Shown in pieces: positions 29,496 to 38,898 of a stretch of 64,000 nucleotides of DNA (position 1 is the first letter of the stretch; each line of letters opens with the position of its first letter). This DNA is from Caballeronia udeis (lineage in GTDB: Bacteria; Pseudomonadota; Gammaproteobacteria; Burkholderiales; Burkholderiaceae): positions 1 to 64,000 of the forward strand of contig NZ_FCOK02000026.1 in assembly GCF_001544555.2 (NCBI RefSeq). The letters are read 5' to 3'. The notes below the pieces were generated by a model, which was not told where the DNA came from, searched no databases, and saw only the letters and a program-made list of their open reading frames with translations. A program made the position numbers and the translations under genes.

Positions 29496-29903
29496 TCAGG
29501 CTTCCGGCGGACCCTTCAGTTCGACAAGATTTCCTTCCAGGTCGAAGAAGTACAGCGACGGGCCGAAGCCTTCAGCGCCGTATCGACGGGCTTCTTCCCC
29601 CAGACGCACGCCGTTCTCAAGCAGATGCGCACGCAACGCGGCGGAATCGAACGGTTCCACGCGCAGGCACAAATGATCCATGTTGTTGCCCGCGCCCGGA
29701 GTACCGCTTTCCGGCCGGTCGATCTTCGCGCCCACCGCCAGCAGATCGATCAGCGAGCGACCCGCGCGCATCTGCACCAACCCAAGCTCACGCTGTTCCT
29801 TCTCTACCGGACAGCCCAGCACGGTCTGGTAGAAACCAACCATGGCATCGAGGTTCGCACAGCGAATCACCACGTGATCAATCTCGCGGATGGGTATCTG
29901 CAT
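29496..29903 (-). CDS. VOC (glyoxalase/dioxygenase-fold) family protein
   Basis: A 135-residue single-unit VOC protein. It starts with REIDHVVIRCANLDAMVGFYQTVLG (the metal His in DHVV), has DHLCLRVE in the middle and ends SLYFFDLEGNLVELKGP with the terminal Glu ligand. Such proteins bind a divalent metal and include glyoxalases and lyases; the substrate is unknown. The ribosome-binding site is GGGAGACA (29908-29915), 4 bp before the ATG. It is complementary to the TGTCTCC motif of the small-RNA candidate transcribed from the same strand just upstream, so it is a possible target. Confidence 0.87.
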   Translation of the reverse strand: MQIPIREIDHVVIRCANLDAMVGFYQTVLGCPVEKEQRELGLVQMRAGRSLIDLLAVGAKIDRPESGTPGAGNNMDHLCLRVEPFDSAALRAHLLENGVRLGEEARRYGAEGFGPSLYFFDLEGNLVELKGPPEA

Positions 29904-30037
29904 TGCATGTCTCCCTTCTTAGCGTATGACGGCCGGTGAATTAGTCTGAATCAGCCTAGGTCAATCAATAAAGCAGCTTGAAGTTTAGCGAGTGTTGCGA
30001 AACAGCACGGTGCTAAAGGCTGCGAAATGTATAGACG

Positions 30038-30101
30038 AAAAAAAGTCCGCTCGTTGCGGAGCGGACTGAATCCATATCAGGAGGAGACATGGAGGAGACA
30101 G
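30038..30101 (-). ncRNA. Candidate small RNA with twin anti-Shine-Dalgarno motifs
   Basis: On the minus strand a promoter-like pair (30107-30135) is followed within about 7 nt by two copies of GTCTCCTCC (plus-strand complements at 30080-30088 and 30091-30099). A short linker and the terminator AGTCCGCTC-cgcaac-GAGCGGACT + T7 come next, ending at 30038. The predicted RNA is about 64 nt and has no plausible ORF. Each motif can pair with a GGAGGAGAC-type ribosome-binding site. The remainder of the 405-bp gap 29904-30308 shows nothing else. Confidence 0.65.
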
Positions 30102-30106
30102 TTCCG

Positions 30107-30135
30107 ATATTACACAGCCGATAGGAGCGATGCAA
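30107..30135 (-). promoter_or_regulatory. Promoter of the 30.1-kb small RNA candidate
   Basis: Minus-strand TTGCAT (30130-30135), exactly 17 bp, then TAATAT (30107-30112). Transcription would begin about 30100, just before the first GTCTCCTCC. Confidence 0.55.
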
Positions 30136-30308
30136 CACTTATCGTAGTAAAAACCCCTATGGTGGTGATGTGTCGCATCTGTGCGTCATTTGTCCATGTG
30201 TTCACACCCCCGTCACTCAAGGCCGAAATGACAGAGCAAGATCCGGCGAGTACCTATAGACGTCCGCCTCTAAAGTAGTCACGTACCCTTCGCAAACCGA
30301 GGATTGTG

Positions 30309-31418
30309 ATGAAAACCGAACACAGTATCGCCACTTTTTCCGACGATGAAACCCGTTGGAACGCCTTGTCGACCCGCGATTCAAGCGCCGACGGCGAGTT
30401 CTTCTATGCCGTTCGTACGACCGGCGTGTTCTGCCGCCCATCGTGTGCGTCGCGGCAGCCACGGCGTGAAAACGTCGAATTCTTCGATACCCCGCAGCAA
30501 GCCGAAGCCGCGGGTTACCGGGCGTGCAAGCGGTGTCAGCCGGGCAGTCTGTCGCGCGAGCTGGCCATTGTGGAGCGGGCGTGCAAGGTGCTCGACGCCG
30601 ACCCGCAACAACGCGTCACGCTTGCCGAATTGAGCCGCGCCGTGCATGTCAGCGCATTTCATTTGCAGCGGCTGTTTTCACGTGTAGTCGGCGTGTCGCC
30701 GCGGCAATACCAGGCCGCCCGCCGCGCGGATGCGCTACGCGGTGCGCTCCAGCGTGGCGACGACGTGACGCGCGCCATGCACGACGCAGGCTTCGGCTCG
30801 ACATCGCGGATGTATGACGCCGCGCCGGCCGAGTTGGGGATGACGCCGTCGACTTATCGACGCAAGGGAGCCGGGTTGGTCGTGCATTTCGCCACGGCCC
30901 AGACGGCGCTCGGGATCGTGCTGGTCGCGGCAACGGCCAAGGGCATCTGCAAGATCGCTTTCGGCGATAACCCGGCCGCGCTCGAAGCCGATTTGGCGCA
31001 GGAGTTGTCGGACGCTGAACGGATCGAGGATCAGGCGCGGCTTGCGCCGTTTATCGCGCAGATTGACGCCTATCTGCGCGGCACGCGCGAGCACTTCGAC
31101 CTGCCGCTCGACATCAGCTCAACTGCTTTCCAGCAGCGCGTATGGGATGCGTTACAGAGGATTCCGTACGGCCAGACGCGCAGTTATTCCGACATCGCGG
31201 AGACGCTCGGGTCGCCGCGGGCGGTGCGGGCGGTGGCGAATGCGTGCGCGTCGAACCCGGTGGCTCTTGCCATTCCTTGCCATCGCGTGGTGCATAAGGA
31301 TGGCGCGCTGGCGGGGTATCGATGGGGCACTGCGCGCAAGATCGCGTTGTTATCGACGGAAAAAGAGCATCGGGTGGCAGCGCCGCTTGAAACCGTTGGC
31401 GCGGAGGATCGGGGTTGA
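30309..31418 (+). CDS. ada: Ada: methyl-responsive activator and O6-methylguanine-DNA methyltransferase
   Basis: A 369-residue full-length Ada. The N-terminal metal site uses C42, C46, C73 and C76 (GVFCRPSC and CKRCQPG); C42 matches the methyl-phosphotriester acceptor. An AraC-type HTH follows (VHVSAFHLQRLFSRVVGVSP). The C-terminal MGMT domain carries the acceptor Cys in PCHRVVHKDGALAGYRWG (about C324). Methylation of C42 turns Ada into an activator of its own and alkylation-repair genes. alkA follows 56 bp later in the same direction, so the two probably form an Ada-controlled operon. The start is the ATG at 30309, with an overlapping GTG 3 bp upstream. Confidence 0.96.
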   Translation: MKTEHSIATFSDDETRWNALSTRDSSADGEFFYAVRTTGVFCRPSCASRQPRRENVEFFDTPQQAEAAGYRACKRCQPGSLSRELAIVERACKVLDADPQQRVTLAELSRAVHVSAFHLQRLFSRVVGVSPRQYQAARRADALRGALQRGDDVTRAMHDAGFGSTSRMYDAAPAELGMTPSTYRRKGAGLVVHFATAQTALGIVLVAATAKGICKIAFGDNPAALEADLAQELSDAERIEDQARLAPFIAQIDAYLRGTREHFDLPLDISSTAFQQRVWDALQRIPYGQTRSYSDIAETLGSPRAVRAVANACASNPVALAIPCHRVVHKDGALAGYRWGTARKIALLSTEKEHRVAAPLETVGAEDRG

Positions 31419-31474
31419 TGGCACGCTCGCCGGGTTTCCGGGCTTGTGGCATCTGAATTACTCTAAACGATACG

Positions 31475-32443
31475 ATGCCCGTTAGCATCCTGATCGCCCG
31501 ATCCGCCCTGTTTTCGAACGCGCCCAAATTGCCACAAAATAAACCTGCCCGCATCCAGCTGCCCTACGTCGAACCTTACGATTGGCCCCGCGTGCTGCGA
31601 TTTTTCGCGGGGCGCGCGACGCTTGGCGTCGAAGCGGTGGAAGACGGTTCGTATCGCCGTGCAATCGAGTGGCTCGGCGATCCGGGCACGCTCAGCGTGA
31701 CACGGCACGCCAGCAAACCTTGTCTCGTCGCGACGCTGGAGGGCGCGGCGAGCCGTCACGCGAAAGCAATTGGCGAACATCTGACGCGCATGTTCGACCT
31801 TCAGGCCGATGCACCGGCCATCGCCGCCCATCTCGGCCGGGATCCGTGGTTCGAACCGCTGACGCGAGCCGTGCCGGGGTTGCGCGTACCCGGCGCGTGG
31901 TCGGGCTTCGAGCTGGTCGTGCGCGCAATAGTCGGCCAGCAGGTCAGCGTGAAAGCGGCATCGACCATTGTGGGAAGGCTGGTCGAGCGCGCCGGTACAC
32001 CCCTGACCGATCACCCGCACCCCGGCACCGCCTGGCGTTTCCCGACACCCGCCGCGCTGGCCGAGGTCGATCTGGAGAAAATCGGCATGCCGGGCAAACG
32101 CGTGGCCGCATTGCAGGGGTTCGCACGCGAAGTCGCAGCGGGCTCGCTGCCGCTGGACGATCCGCATGCGGACCGCGCCGAACTGCGGGCCGCGTTGCTG
32201 GCCATGCCGGGCATCGGCCCATGGACGGTGGAATATGTCGCAATGCGCGCACTACGCGATGCCGACGCGTGGCCCGGCACCGACCTGATCCTGATGCAGG
32301 CGCTGGTCGCCCGCGATCCCTTGATGGCAAAAGCGCCTGCCCTGCGCGCCCGCGCTGAGGCGTGGCGGCCCTATCGCGCGTATGCTGCTCTGCACGTGTG
32401 GAACGAAATCGCGGATCGGGCGGGATCGGCAAAAGGCGGGTGA
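31475..32443 (+). CDS. alkA: DNA-3-methyladenine glycosylase II (AlkA-like)
   Basis: A 322-residue HhH-GPD glycosylase. The N-terminal AlkA-type beta domain (LPYVEPYDWPRVLRFFAGRA) precedes FELVVRAIVGQQVSVKAAS and the helix-hairpin-helix LLAMPGIGPWTVEYVAMRAL. The catalytic Asp is D270 in PGTDLIL. It flips out and excises alkylated purines such as 3-methyladenine. It lies directly downstream of ada, a known pairing, and was probably induced with it. In E. coli AlkA is 282 residues; the extra length here is mostly at the N-terminus, where a later start is possible. Confidence 0.93.
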   Translation: MPVSILIARSALFSNAPKLPQNKPARIQLPYVEPYDWPRVLRFFAGRATLGVEAVEDGSYRRAIEWLGDPGTLSVTRHASKPCLVATLEGAASRHAKAIGEHLTRMFDLQADAPAIAAHLGRDPWFEPLTRAVPGLRVPGAWSGFELVVRAIVGQQVSVKAASTIVGRLVERAGTPLTDHPHPGTAWRFPTPAALAEVDLEKIGMPGKRVAALQGFAREVAAGSLPLDDPHADRAELRAALLAMPGIGPWTVEYVAMRALRDADAWPGTDLILMQALVARDPLMAKAPALRARAEAWRPYRAYAALHVWNEIADRAGSAKGG

Positions 32444-32697
32444 GACTCCGCGTCGCCGCCAAGTGCGTCCAAAGCGCATCCTGAAATCCGCCGTCGCTTA
32501 CACAGCCGAATCGAAGGTCCCGCATCATTCGTCGAAAAACCGTCGCTGCAACCCGCGGTCCAAACTGCTCGAATTCGCGCAAACCCTTATCCGGCAAGGG
32601 TTCAAGCACGTCTTACACTGAGATGTTAAAGTGCCCGCTACCCAAAAATCTGGTTCGGCGCATTCCGTTCGGCGCCTGACACGCAACCGTCGCAGCA

Positions 32698-34317
32698 ATG
32701 GCAAATACGAATTTCTCATCTCCGTCCAACAGCGCTCTCCTGCGCCGCTTATCCGCGCTCACCAGCGGCCCGCAAGGCGCTGCGTTGCGTCAGGGGCTGC
32801 GCGGCATCGAGAAGGAAAGCCTGCGGGTGACGCGCGACGGGACGCTTGCCACCACGCCGCATCCGCGCACGTTCGGCTCGGCGCTCACGCATCCGCTCAT
32901 CACCACCGACTACTCCGAGGCGCTGATCGAACTGATCACGCCAGCCGAGCACGACGCGGCGCGCACGCTCGAGCAGCTCGACGACTTGCATCGCTTCGCC
33001 TACGCGCATCTCGGCAGCGAATTGCTCTGGAACGACTCCATGCCCGGCGTGCTTCCCGCGGATCAGGACATCCCGATCGGCTGGTATGGCACATCGAATA
33101 TCGGCATGTTGAAGCATGTTTACCGGCGCGGTTTGTCGCTTCGATACGGCCGCACCATGCAGTGCATTGCCGGGATTCACTACAACTATTCGCTGCACGA
33201 AGACGTGTGGCGCACGTGGGCCGCGCTCGATAACCGCAGCGCCGTACCGCTCGTCGATTTCCAGTCCGAACGATACTTCGCGCTGATCCGGAATTTTCGC
33301 CGCACAAGCTGGCTGCTGATGTATTTGTTCGGCGCATCGCCGGCGCTCAACCAGCAGTTCCTGCGCGATCGCCCGAATACGCTCGAGACCTTCGACGCCA
33401 CCACGCGCTATCTGCCGTACGCCACCAGCCTGCGAATGAGCGACCTGGGCTACACGAACAACCCGGCGCAATCCGCGCTGCTGCCGAGCTACGACACGCT
33501 GGACGGTTATCTCGACACGCTCGCGAGAGCGGTCAGCGAGCCGTATGCGCCGTACGAAGCCATGGGCACGCAGCGCGACGGCGAATGGGTGCAGATCAAC
33601 ACGAACGTGCTGCAGATCGAGAACGAGTTCTACTCGACCATCCGGCCAAAGCGCGTCACGCAACCCGGCGAGCGGCCGTTGCATGCGTTGTCGTCGCGTG
33701 GCGTGCAATACATTGAAGTGCGCTGCCTCGATATCGACCCGTTCGAGCCGACCGGTATTTCGCTGGAAACCACGCGCTTCATGGACGCGTACCTGATGTA
33801 TTGCGCAATCGAAGACAGCCCGCTTTTACCGCGCGCCGCCAACGAGGAAGCCAACGAAAACTTCGCGCGCATCACGAAGGAAGGGCGCAAGCCCGGCCTG
33901 ACGCTGGCGCGCGACGGCCGCGAAGTCCCCATGCAAGGCTGGGCGGATTCGTTGCTCGACGCCATTGAACCGGTCGCGCAGGCGCTCGACGCGCTGCATG
34001 GTGTCGACGAATACATGGTCGCCCTGAAGGCCCAGCGCGCAAGGCTGGCCGATGTCTCGCTGACTCCATCCGCCCGCGTGCTTGCAACCATGCGCGAGCG
34101 GCATCAAAGCTTCAACGAATTTGCGCTTGAACTCAGCGCAAAACACGCCGATTACTTCCGCGGCCGTCCGCTCAGCGCACAAGCTGAGCGCGAAATGGCG
34201 GCGCTTGCTGAAAAGTCACTGGCCGATCAGGCAAGAATCGAGCGCGAAGAGGTCGGCTCGTTCGATGCCTTCGTCGGCGCTTATCGTGCTTACACGTTGA
34301 ACCGCATCAGCGTTTGA
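32698..34317 (+). CDS. gshA: Glutamate-cysteine ligase
   Basis: A 539-residue enzyme of the gammaproteobacterial-type GshA family. It contains LRGIEKESLRVTRDGTLATT (the substrate/ATP-binding N-terminal motif), TDYSEALIELITP, CIAGIHYNYS and RGVQYIEVRCLDIDPFEP. It joins glutamate to cysteine with ATP, the first step of glutathione synthesis. It is monocistronic here; gshB is not in the window. The start at 32698 gives MANTNFSSPS; a 254-bp spacer separates it from alkA. It is distinct from the YbdK/GCS2-type protein at 57 kb. Confidence 0.95.
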   Translation: MANTNFSSPSNSALLRRLSALTSGPQGAALRQGLRGIEKESLRVTRDGTLATTPHPRTFGSALTHPLITTDYSEALIELITPAEHDAARTLEQLDDLHRFAYAHLGSELLWNDSMPGVLPADQDIPIGWYGTSNIGMLKHVYRRGLSLRYGRTMQCIAGIHYNYSLHEDVWRTWAALDNRSAVPLVDFQSERYFALIRNFRRTSWLLMYLFGASPALNQQFLRDRPNTLETFDATTRYLPYATSLRMSDLGYTNNPAQSALLPSYDTLDGYLDTLARAVSEPYAPYEAMGTQRDGEWVQINTNVLQIENEFYSTIRPKRVTQPGERPLHALSSRGVQYIEVRCLDIDPFEPTGISLETTRFMDAYLMYCAIEDSPLLPRAANEEANENFARITKEGRKPGLTLARDGREVPMQGWADSLLDAIEPVAQALDALHGVDEYMVALKAQRARLADVSLTPSARVLATMRERHQSFNEFALELSAKHADYFRGRPLSAQAEREMAALAEKSLADQARIEREEVGSFDAFVGAYRAYTLNRISV

Positions 34318-34550
34318 ACGACTAGGTGCCGGCTCCAAAGCCGGCGCCTAGCGCAATCCAGCAGCTTTTTCCTCGCCGCACAGGTTCAGTAGCGGCAACC
34401 CTTACTTGTTTTGCAACAGTGCGCAACGCGTGGAAACGCGCGCGCGCATGCCGGGTCTGAAATTAGCGACGCATCAGCTGAACCAGACCGATTGGCGGAT
34501 GGCCGTACACGATCGGCCAGCCTGGACACACATCAAGGGGAGTAAGAAGA

Positions 34551-35144
34551 ATGAGAAAACACCTGTTGGGAAGCGCAAGCCTGACCAAGACAGCGGCGAT
34601 GAGTGCACTGGTGGCGGCAATCACCCTGCTGGCGGGTTGCTCGACAAGCGGCCAGATTGCCGGCGAGACCATGGAGCAGGCCACGGCGCCGCTCACCTGT
34701 ACGAACAAGGCCGAATGTGACGCGTGGTGGGCGCGCGCCCAGGTTTGGGTAATCAACCACTCCGGATACAAGCTGCAAACCGTTACGGATTCGATCATCC
34801 AGACCGAAGGCCCCTCCGGCGGCAAACGCGACCTCGCGTACCAGATCACCAAGACCCCGAGCAACGAAGGAACAGCGACGATCGGCTTCGCCGCCCATTG
34901 CGACAACATGTTCGGTTGCGAGCCGAACCCGTGGAAGGCCGGCGCGGACTTCAAGCAGTTCGTGCGCGGCAGGCCATCGCAGATGGGCACGCCGGGAGGC
35001 GCGACGGCGTCCGGCAATGCGTTGCCGCCGGTTTCTCCTGTCCCGCCATCCCGGCCAATGCCGCAAAACCTGCCCGTACAGCCAATGCCGCCGACGCTTG
35101 AGAATCAGCCAGGACAATCCGGCCAGAACCTGACGCCGCAGTAG
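34551..35144 (+). CDS. Putative outer-membrane lipoprotein of unknown function
   Basis: A 197-residue protein with a lipoprotein signal peptide ending in the lipobox LLAGC (Cys near residue 29). A mid-region has cysteines in TCTNKAEC and DNMFGC. The Pro/Gln/Asn-rich tail (PPVSPVPPSRPMPQNLPVQP) is probably disordered. The middle resembles small Burkholderia lipoproteins with 'CxxKAEC', but no function is known to me. A strong AAGGGGAGTAAGAAGA precedes the ATG, and a good terminator follows at 35172. Single gene. Confidence 0.82.
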   Translation: MRKHLLGSASLTKTAAMSALVAAITLLAGCSTSGQIAGETMEQATAPLTCTNKAECDAWWARAQVWVINHSGYKLQTVTDSIIQTEGPSGGKRDLAYQITKTPSNEGTATIGFAAHCDNMFGCEPNPWKAGADFKQFVRGRPSQMGTPGGATASGNALPPVSPVPPSRPMPQNLPVQPMPPTLENQPGQSGQNLTPQ

Positions 35145-35171
35145 GTTTTCATCGATTATCTGCTGCAGAAG

Positions 35172-35201
35172 GCCGCGTCTTCCTCAGGAGACGCGGCTTT
35201 T
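35172..35201 (+). terminator. Terminator after the lipoprotein gene
   Basis: GCCGCGTCT-tcctcagg-AGACGCGGC followed by TTTT, 27 bp past the stop. Confidence 0.85.
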
Positions 35202-35812
35202 GCTTATGCGATCAGGCAAACGCGCAGGAGGCGGTAATCGGTGAAAATGTGGCGGCTACATACTATTTAGTGCATCGACAGGATGCTTGCTATCGCCTCG
35301 ATAGCCAAAACCCTTGCATAGGCATTGTTTTAATCTGGCGAGGTAATGGCCCTCGACTTCGCGCGTTTGGGGCGCCTGATGCGACGCACCGGCATGCGGC
35401 ATGCCGCCGAAACGCCTAAGGGAAATTCGCCCTGCGAATCCCGCACGCTCCCACCGTTTCCCCCACCGGCATCATTCGCCGGTGTCTGATCGAACGCGCT
35501 CCGTCCAATACCCTCCGCACATCTCATTCAAAGCAACCTTGCCCTGTGCATTCTCCGGAAAGCCCGTGCCGACAGGCTGCGAGGCTTAAGCGGCAGCGTC
35601 TATCGGTTCCATCCACAGGAATTCACGCCATGCTCAGAAGCCGCGTGCCGTCCATCAAAGGACTCTCGATCGCAGCGCGCAAAACGTCCGCGATGAGAGA
35701 CGCGGGACCGAAACAACACGCCCCATTCGCCAGCCAGCCGGTACTCGTACTGCGCAAGCGCCACTCTCGCGACCTAAAAACAACACTGCAAAAATTTGCT
35801 AAGGAATGCATC
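35202..35812. other. Gap without a supported gene
   Basis: About 610 bp. It contains GCATGC-rich inverted stretches near 35390-35410 and some open frames with no recognisable product. The AT-rich end runs into the promoter at 35813. Confidence 0.4.
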
Positions 35813-35841
35813 TTGAAAATCAATTGCATAGTCAATATTAT
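35813..35841 (+). promoter_or_regulatory. Strong sigma-70-like promoter
   Basis: TTGAAA (35813-35818), 17 bp, TATTAT (35836-35841), each one base off consensus, in an AT-rich island. It points at the small membrane protein starting 35937. Confidence 0.65.
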
Positions 35842-35936
35842 TCTAAGCAACGAGTTACGCGCCAAGGCGCCACCCGAGACCATGTTCTGACCGACTGAAA
35901 GCATCGAAACATTCGGTGCGCAAATGGATTTACCCG

Positions 35937-36194
35937 ATGAACCGCGCTGCCCAAACCACCCTCCTTCTCGGCCGACGCTTCGGCCACTCGCTCGTTGCCG
36001 CCTTGCTGCACGTCCTGCCGCCAAACCTGAGCTCATGGAAGCTGGCGCTCTACGTGATCGTGTTCTTGCTGCCGGGCGGATCGTTTGTCGTGCTGGGTGC
36101 CGCGTGGTTCGAAAACCGGCGTCCCCGCAAACCCTCCAAGCCCGCCCCCGCCAAAACCCCGCTGCTCTGCCGTCCGAAACACTGCGACGCCTGA
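35937..36194 (+). CDS. Small single-pass membrane protein, unknown
   Basis: An 85-residue ORF starting MNRAAQTTLLLGRR. It has one strong hydrophobic helix (SWKLALYVIVFLLPGGSFVV region, about residues 32-55) and a basic, Pro-rich C-terminus (RRPRKPSKPAPAK). The positive-inside rule would put the basic tail in the cytoplasm. An upstream in-frame start at 35916 is possible. Support for a real gene comes from the near-consensus promoter about 95 bp before it and the lack of any competing frame. Function unknown. Confidence 0.55.
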   Translation: MNRAAQTTLLLGRRFGHSLVAALLHVLPPNLSSWKLALYVIVFLLPGGSFVVLGAAWFENRRPRKPSKPAPAKTPLLCRPKHCDA

Positions 36195-36445
36195 GACCCG
36201 CGACGCCGTTCATGACGGGTCGCGCTTATGCAACTTCGGCAACTTTCGCCACGCCTGAGCGTCGCGTAACGACCCGTAACCGAATCCGCACGGCGAGTAA
36301 CACTCAGCTTCCTTTCAAGCCGTTACCCTAACGGCTGCCCGACGCCCGCCCTTCAGGCGCGTTCAGTTACCATCTCGGACCGGTTGCACAAAGCGCTTCG
36401 CGTCGCGTCGGAGCGCACGCAACTTCCGACAGGAATCCAGAGCAG

Positions 36446-38026
36446 ATGCCGTTCACCCGAATCCCCGTTTTTCCTCGCAAGTCCGCTATCGTGCTCGTTC
36501 TGGCACTGGCCGGTTGTGCCGTCGGTCCGAACTACAAACGCCCTGACACCGCCATTCCCGCATCGTATAAAGAGGCGCCGGAAGGCTGGAAAATTGCGCA
36601 GCCGTCGGACCGGGTGGATCGTGGAAACTGGTGGGCGATTTATAACGACCCGCAGTTGAATGACCTCGAAACGCGGCTGAACGCGTCGAATCAGACTATT
36701 GCTCAATTCGCGGCCGCTTACCGGCAAGCCCGGGCGCTGGTTTCAGAAGCACGCTCGGCGTATTTCCCTACGCTGGGGTTATCGGCGACGGGTTCGCGGG
36801 CGCGTTCCCCCGGCCGCTCGACCAGTTCCGGCTCAAGCGGCGGGGCGATTGGCAATAGTTACGATCTTTCCCTCGATGCATCGTGGGAACCCGATTTGTG
36901 GGGCACCGTCAGCCGGACGGTGGGCGCGCAGCGCGCCGGCGAGCAAAGCGCAGCGGCCGACCTCGCCAACGCGCGGCTCTCGGCGCAAGGCACGCTCGCA
37001 CAAACCTACTTCCAGTTGCGTTCGCTGGACGCGCAGCAAAAGCTCCTCGATGACACCGTCGCCGCCTATCAGCGCACGCTGCAACTCACGCAGAACCAGT
37101 ACGCGCAGGGCACGGCCGCCCGCTCGGACGTGATCCAGGCGCAGACGCAATTGCAATCGGCGCAAGCGTCGGCTATTGATAACGGCGTCGCCCGCGCGCA
37201 GTTCGAACACGCTATCGCCGTGCTGGTTGGCGAGCCCGCGTCCACGTTCTCTATCGCGTCATCGCCGCTCGACGCCACGCCGCCTGAGGTGCCGCTGCAA
37301 CTGCCTTCAGCCATCCTCGAACGGCGGCCCGACATTGCATCCGCCGAGCGCAAGGCAGCGCAGGCGAATGAGCAGATCGGCGTGGCAATCGCGGCGTTTT
37401 TCCCCACGCTGACATTGTCAGCAACGGGCGGCTTCCAAAGCTCCGTGTTCTCGCAATTACTGACCGCACCGTCGCGCTTCTGGACGCTCGGGCCGGATAT
37501 CGCAGCCACCATTTTCGACGGCGGCTTGCGAGCCGCGCAGACCGAAGCGGCGCGCGCGTCGTATGACTCGGCCGTGGCGACATATCGGCAAACGGTGCTG
37601 ACCGCGTTCCAGGACGTGGAGGACAACCTGGCGTCGCAGAGAATTCTCGCCAACGAGATCGGAGTTCAGGAGCAGGCGGTGGCGTCGGCGCAGCAGGCGC
37701 TGGCTATCGTGACCAATCAGTACAAGTCGGGCACGGTCGGGTTCATCAACGTCCTCACTGCGCAGACCACGGCGTTCCTCGCCGAGCAGAAGCTGGCGAA
37801 TATTGCCGGGGAGCGGATGGTGTCGTCGGTGGGATTGATCAAGGCGCTCGGCGGCGGCTGGGACACAGCTCAAATGGATCAGGAAACCGGTAGTACAGCC
37901 GCGCCCGACGCCGCCGCGCCGGTTCCGGCAAGCGGCGTTGCGGTGAAAGGGTCGAGCGCCCCGTTGAATCCCGCGCAGAGTTCATCGACCGTTGCGGCGG
38001 TCAACGAGGGCACGGCCAAAGAGTAA
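36446..38026 (+). CDS. RND efflux outer-membrane lipoprotein (OprM/NodT family)
   Basis: A 526-residue TolC-like outer-membrane factor. The signal peptide ends in the lipobox ALAGC followed by AVGPNYKRPD, the NodT-family hallmark. Two repeats carry the long helical-barrel segments (AAYRQARALVSEARSAYFP and AERKAAQANEQIGVAIAAFFP, each closing on a conserved Pro). It would form the trimeric channel of a drug- or solvent-efflux pump, but no RND pump or membrane-fusion partner lies next to it here, so it is an orphan component. A Pro/Ala/Ser-rich tail of about 50 residues follows the barrel. Confidence 0.92.
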   Translation: MPFTRIPVFPRKSAIVLVLALAGCAVGPNYKRPDTAIPASYKEAPEGWKIAQPSDRVDRGNWWAIYNDPQLNDLETRLNASNQTIAQFAAAYRQARALVSEARSAYFPTLGLSATGSRARSPGRSTSSGSSGGAIGNSYDLSLDASWEPDLWGTVSRTVGAQRAGEQSAAADLANARLSAQGTLAQTYFQLRSLDAQQKLLDDTVAAYQRTLQLTQNQYAQGTAARSDVIQAQTQLQSAQASAIDNGVARAQFEHAIAVLVGEPASTFSIASSPLDATPPEVPLQLPSAILERRPDIASAERKAAQANEQIGVAIAAFFPTLTLSATGGFQSSVFSQLLTAPSRFWTLGPDIAATIFDGGLRAAQTEAARASYDSAVATYRQTVLTAFQDVEDNLASQRILANEIGVQEQAVASAQQALAIVTNQYKSGTVGFINVLTAQTTAFLAEQKLANIAGERMVSSVGLIKALGGGWDTAQMDQETGSTAAPDAAAPVPASGVAVKGSSAPLNPAQSSSTVAAVNEGTAKE

Positions 38027-38106
38027 GACGCGCCGGAGCGAGAATGCCTCGGGGTCCTTGCGTGCCTGCCGTAGCCTAACGCCGCTCTGGAAGCGGCGGC
38101 GAACCC

Positions 38107-38898
38107 TTATCGAGCGAAGGTCAGCTCGACGGTATCCGGTCCGGTGTGCCGCCCGAGCAGGTTCAACAATCCCGCCAGGTTTTCGCGTGCGTCCGGCGTG
38201 GCGGTCGCCGAGCCGTTGAACGCGCTCGATGTCTTCGACACCGTCCCTTGTCCGCTCAGCAGCAACGGCCCATTTGATGTCGTCGTCAGATTGATCGTCG
38301 CCGCCTCGCCTTCCGCCTGAAACACCACGCGATACGACCCCAGCGGCTTCACGCGCGACACGCTGGACGCCATGTCGTCCAGCGTCACGGTCGCCTGCCC
38401 GTACGTGTTGTGCCCAAGCATCCGCCATTCGGTCCAGGTCAGCCGCACATTGCCTTCCATGTTGAGCGTGTTGAACGGTGCGCCCAAACCCGAGAGCAGG
38501 CTCGCCGGCACGGTAATCGCCCCCGGTGAGATCGTCGAACCGGAAAGACCGGCATCGACGAAAACCGAATCCGGCATGGCGTCCGTCTGGCGCATTTCCA
38601 TCCGCACGCGGCCAGTGAACAAGGGCCAGAAGGCAGTCGTCCATTCGATGCGCCCCGGCAGCAGCGTCGCGCCGTCGACACCGCCCGCGCCGCCGCCGGT
38701 TGCAAGCATCAGCGTGGCCGATCCCTTCCACAGCGAACCGGCCGGGTCGACGAGATTCATATGCCCGTCCGTCGACTTTGCGAATTTCGGCACGATCCAG
38801 GCCGCCGGCAGCATGACGGCCAGCATCACGACCACCGATACCCCCGCCACCACGAACCACGGCCACGCCGCGAGAAGCCGCCGCATGCTGTAGTTCAT
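38107..38898 (-). CDS. gspN: Type II secretion system protein N
   Basis: A 263-residue inner-membrane protein. A short cytoplasmic start (MNYSMRRLLAAWP) and one transmembrane helix lead into a periplasmic domain with WTTAFWPLFTGRVRMEMRQTDA, typical of GspN. Its role in type II secretion is accessory. The upstream open extension to 39024 is rejected because MNYSMRR at 38898 overlaps the gspM stop by 4 bp (ATGA), the coupling seen through this operon. It is the last gene of the gsp cluster. Confidence 0.88.
   Translation of the reverse strand: MNYSMRRLLAAWPWFVVAGVSVVVMLAVMLPAAWIVPKFAKSTDGHMNLVDPAGSLWKGSATLMLATGGGAGGVDGATLLPGRIEWTTAFWPLFTGRVRMEMRQTDAMPDSVFVDAGLSGSTISPGAITVPASLLSGLGAPFNTLNMEGNVRLTWTEWRMLGHNTYGQATVTLDDMASSVSRVKPLGSYRVVFQAEGEAATINLTTTSNGPLLLSGQGTVSKTSSAFNGSATATPDARENLAGLLNLLGRHTGPDTVELTFAR

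Noticed and set aside
35546..35890. 114-codon ORF in the 35-kb gap
   Set aside because: Spans the strong promoter at 35813-35841 and has a composition unlike genuine proteins of this genome.
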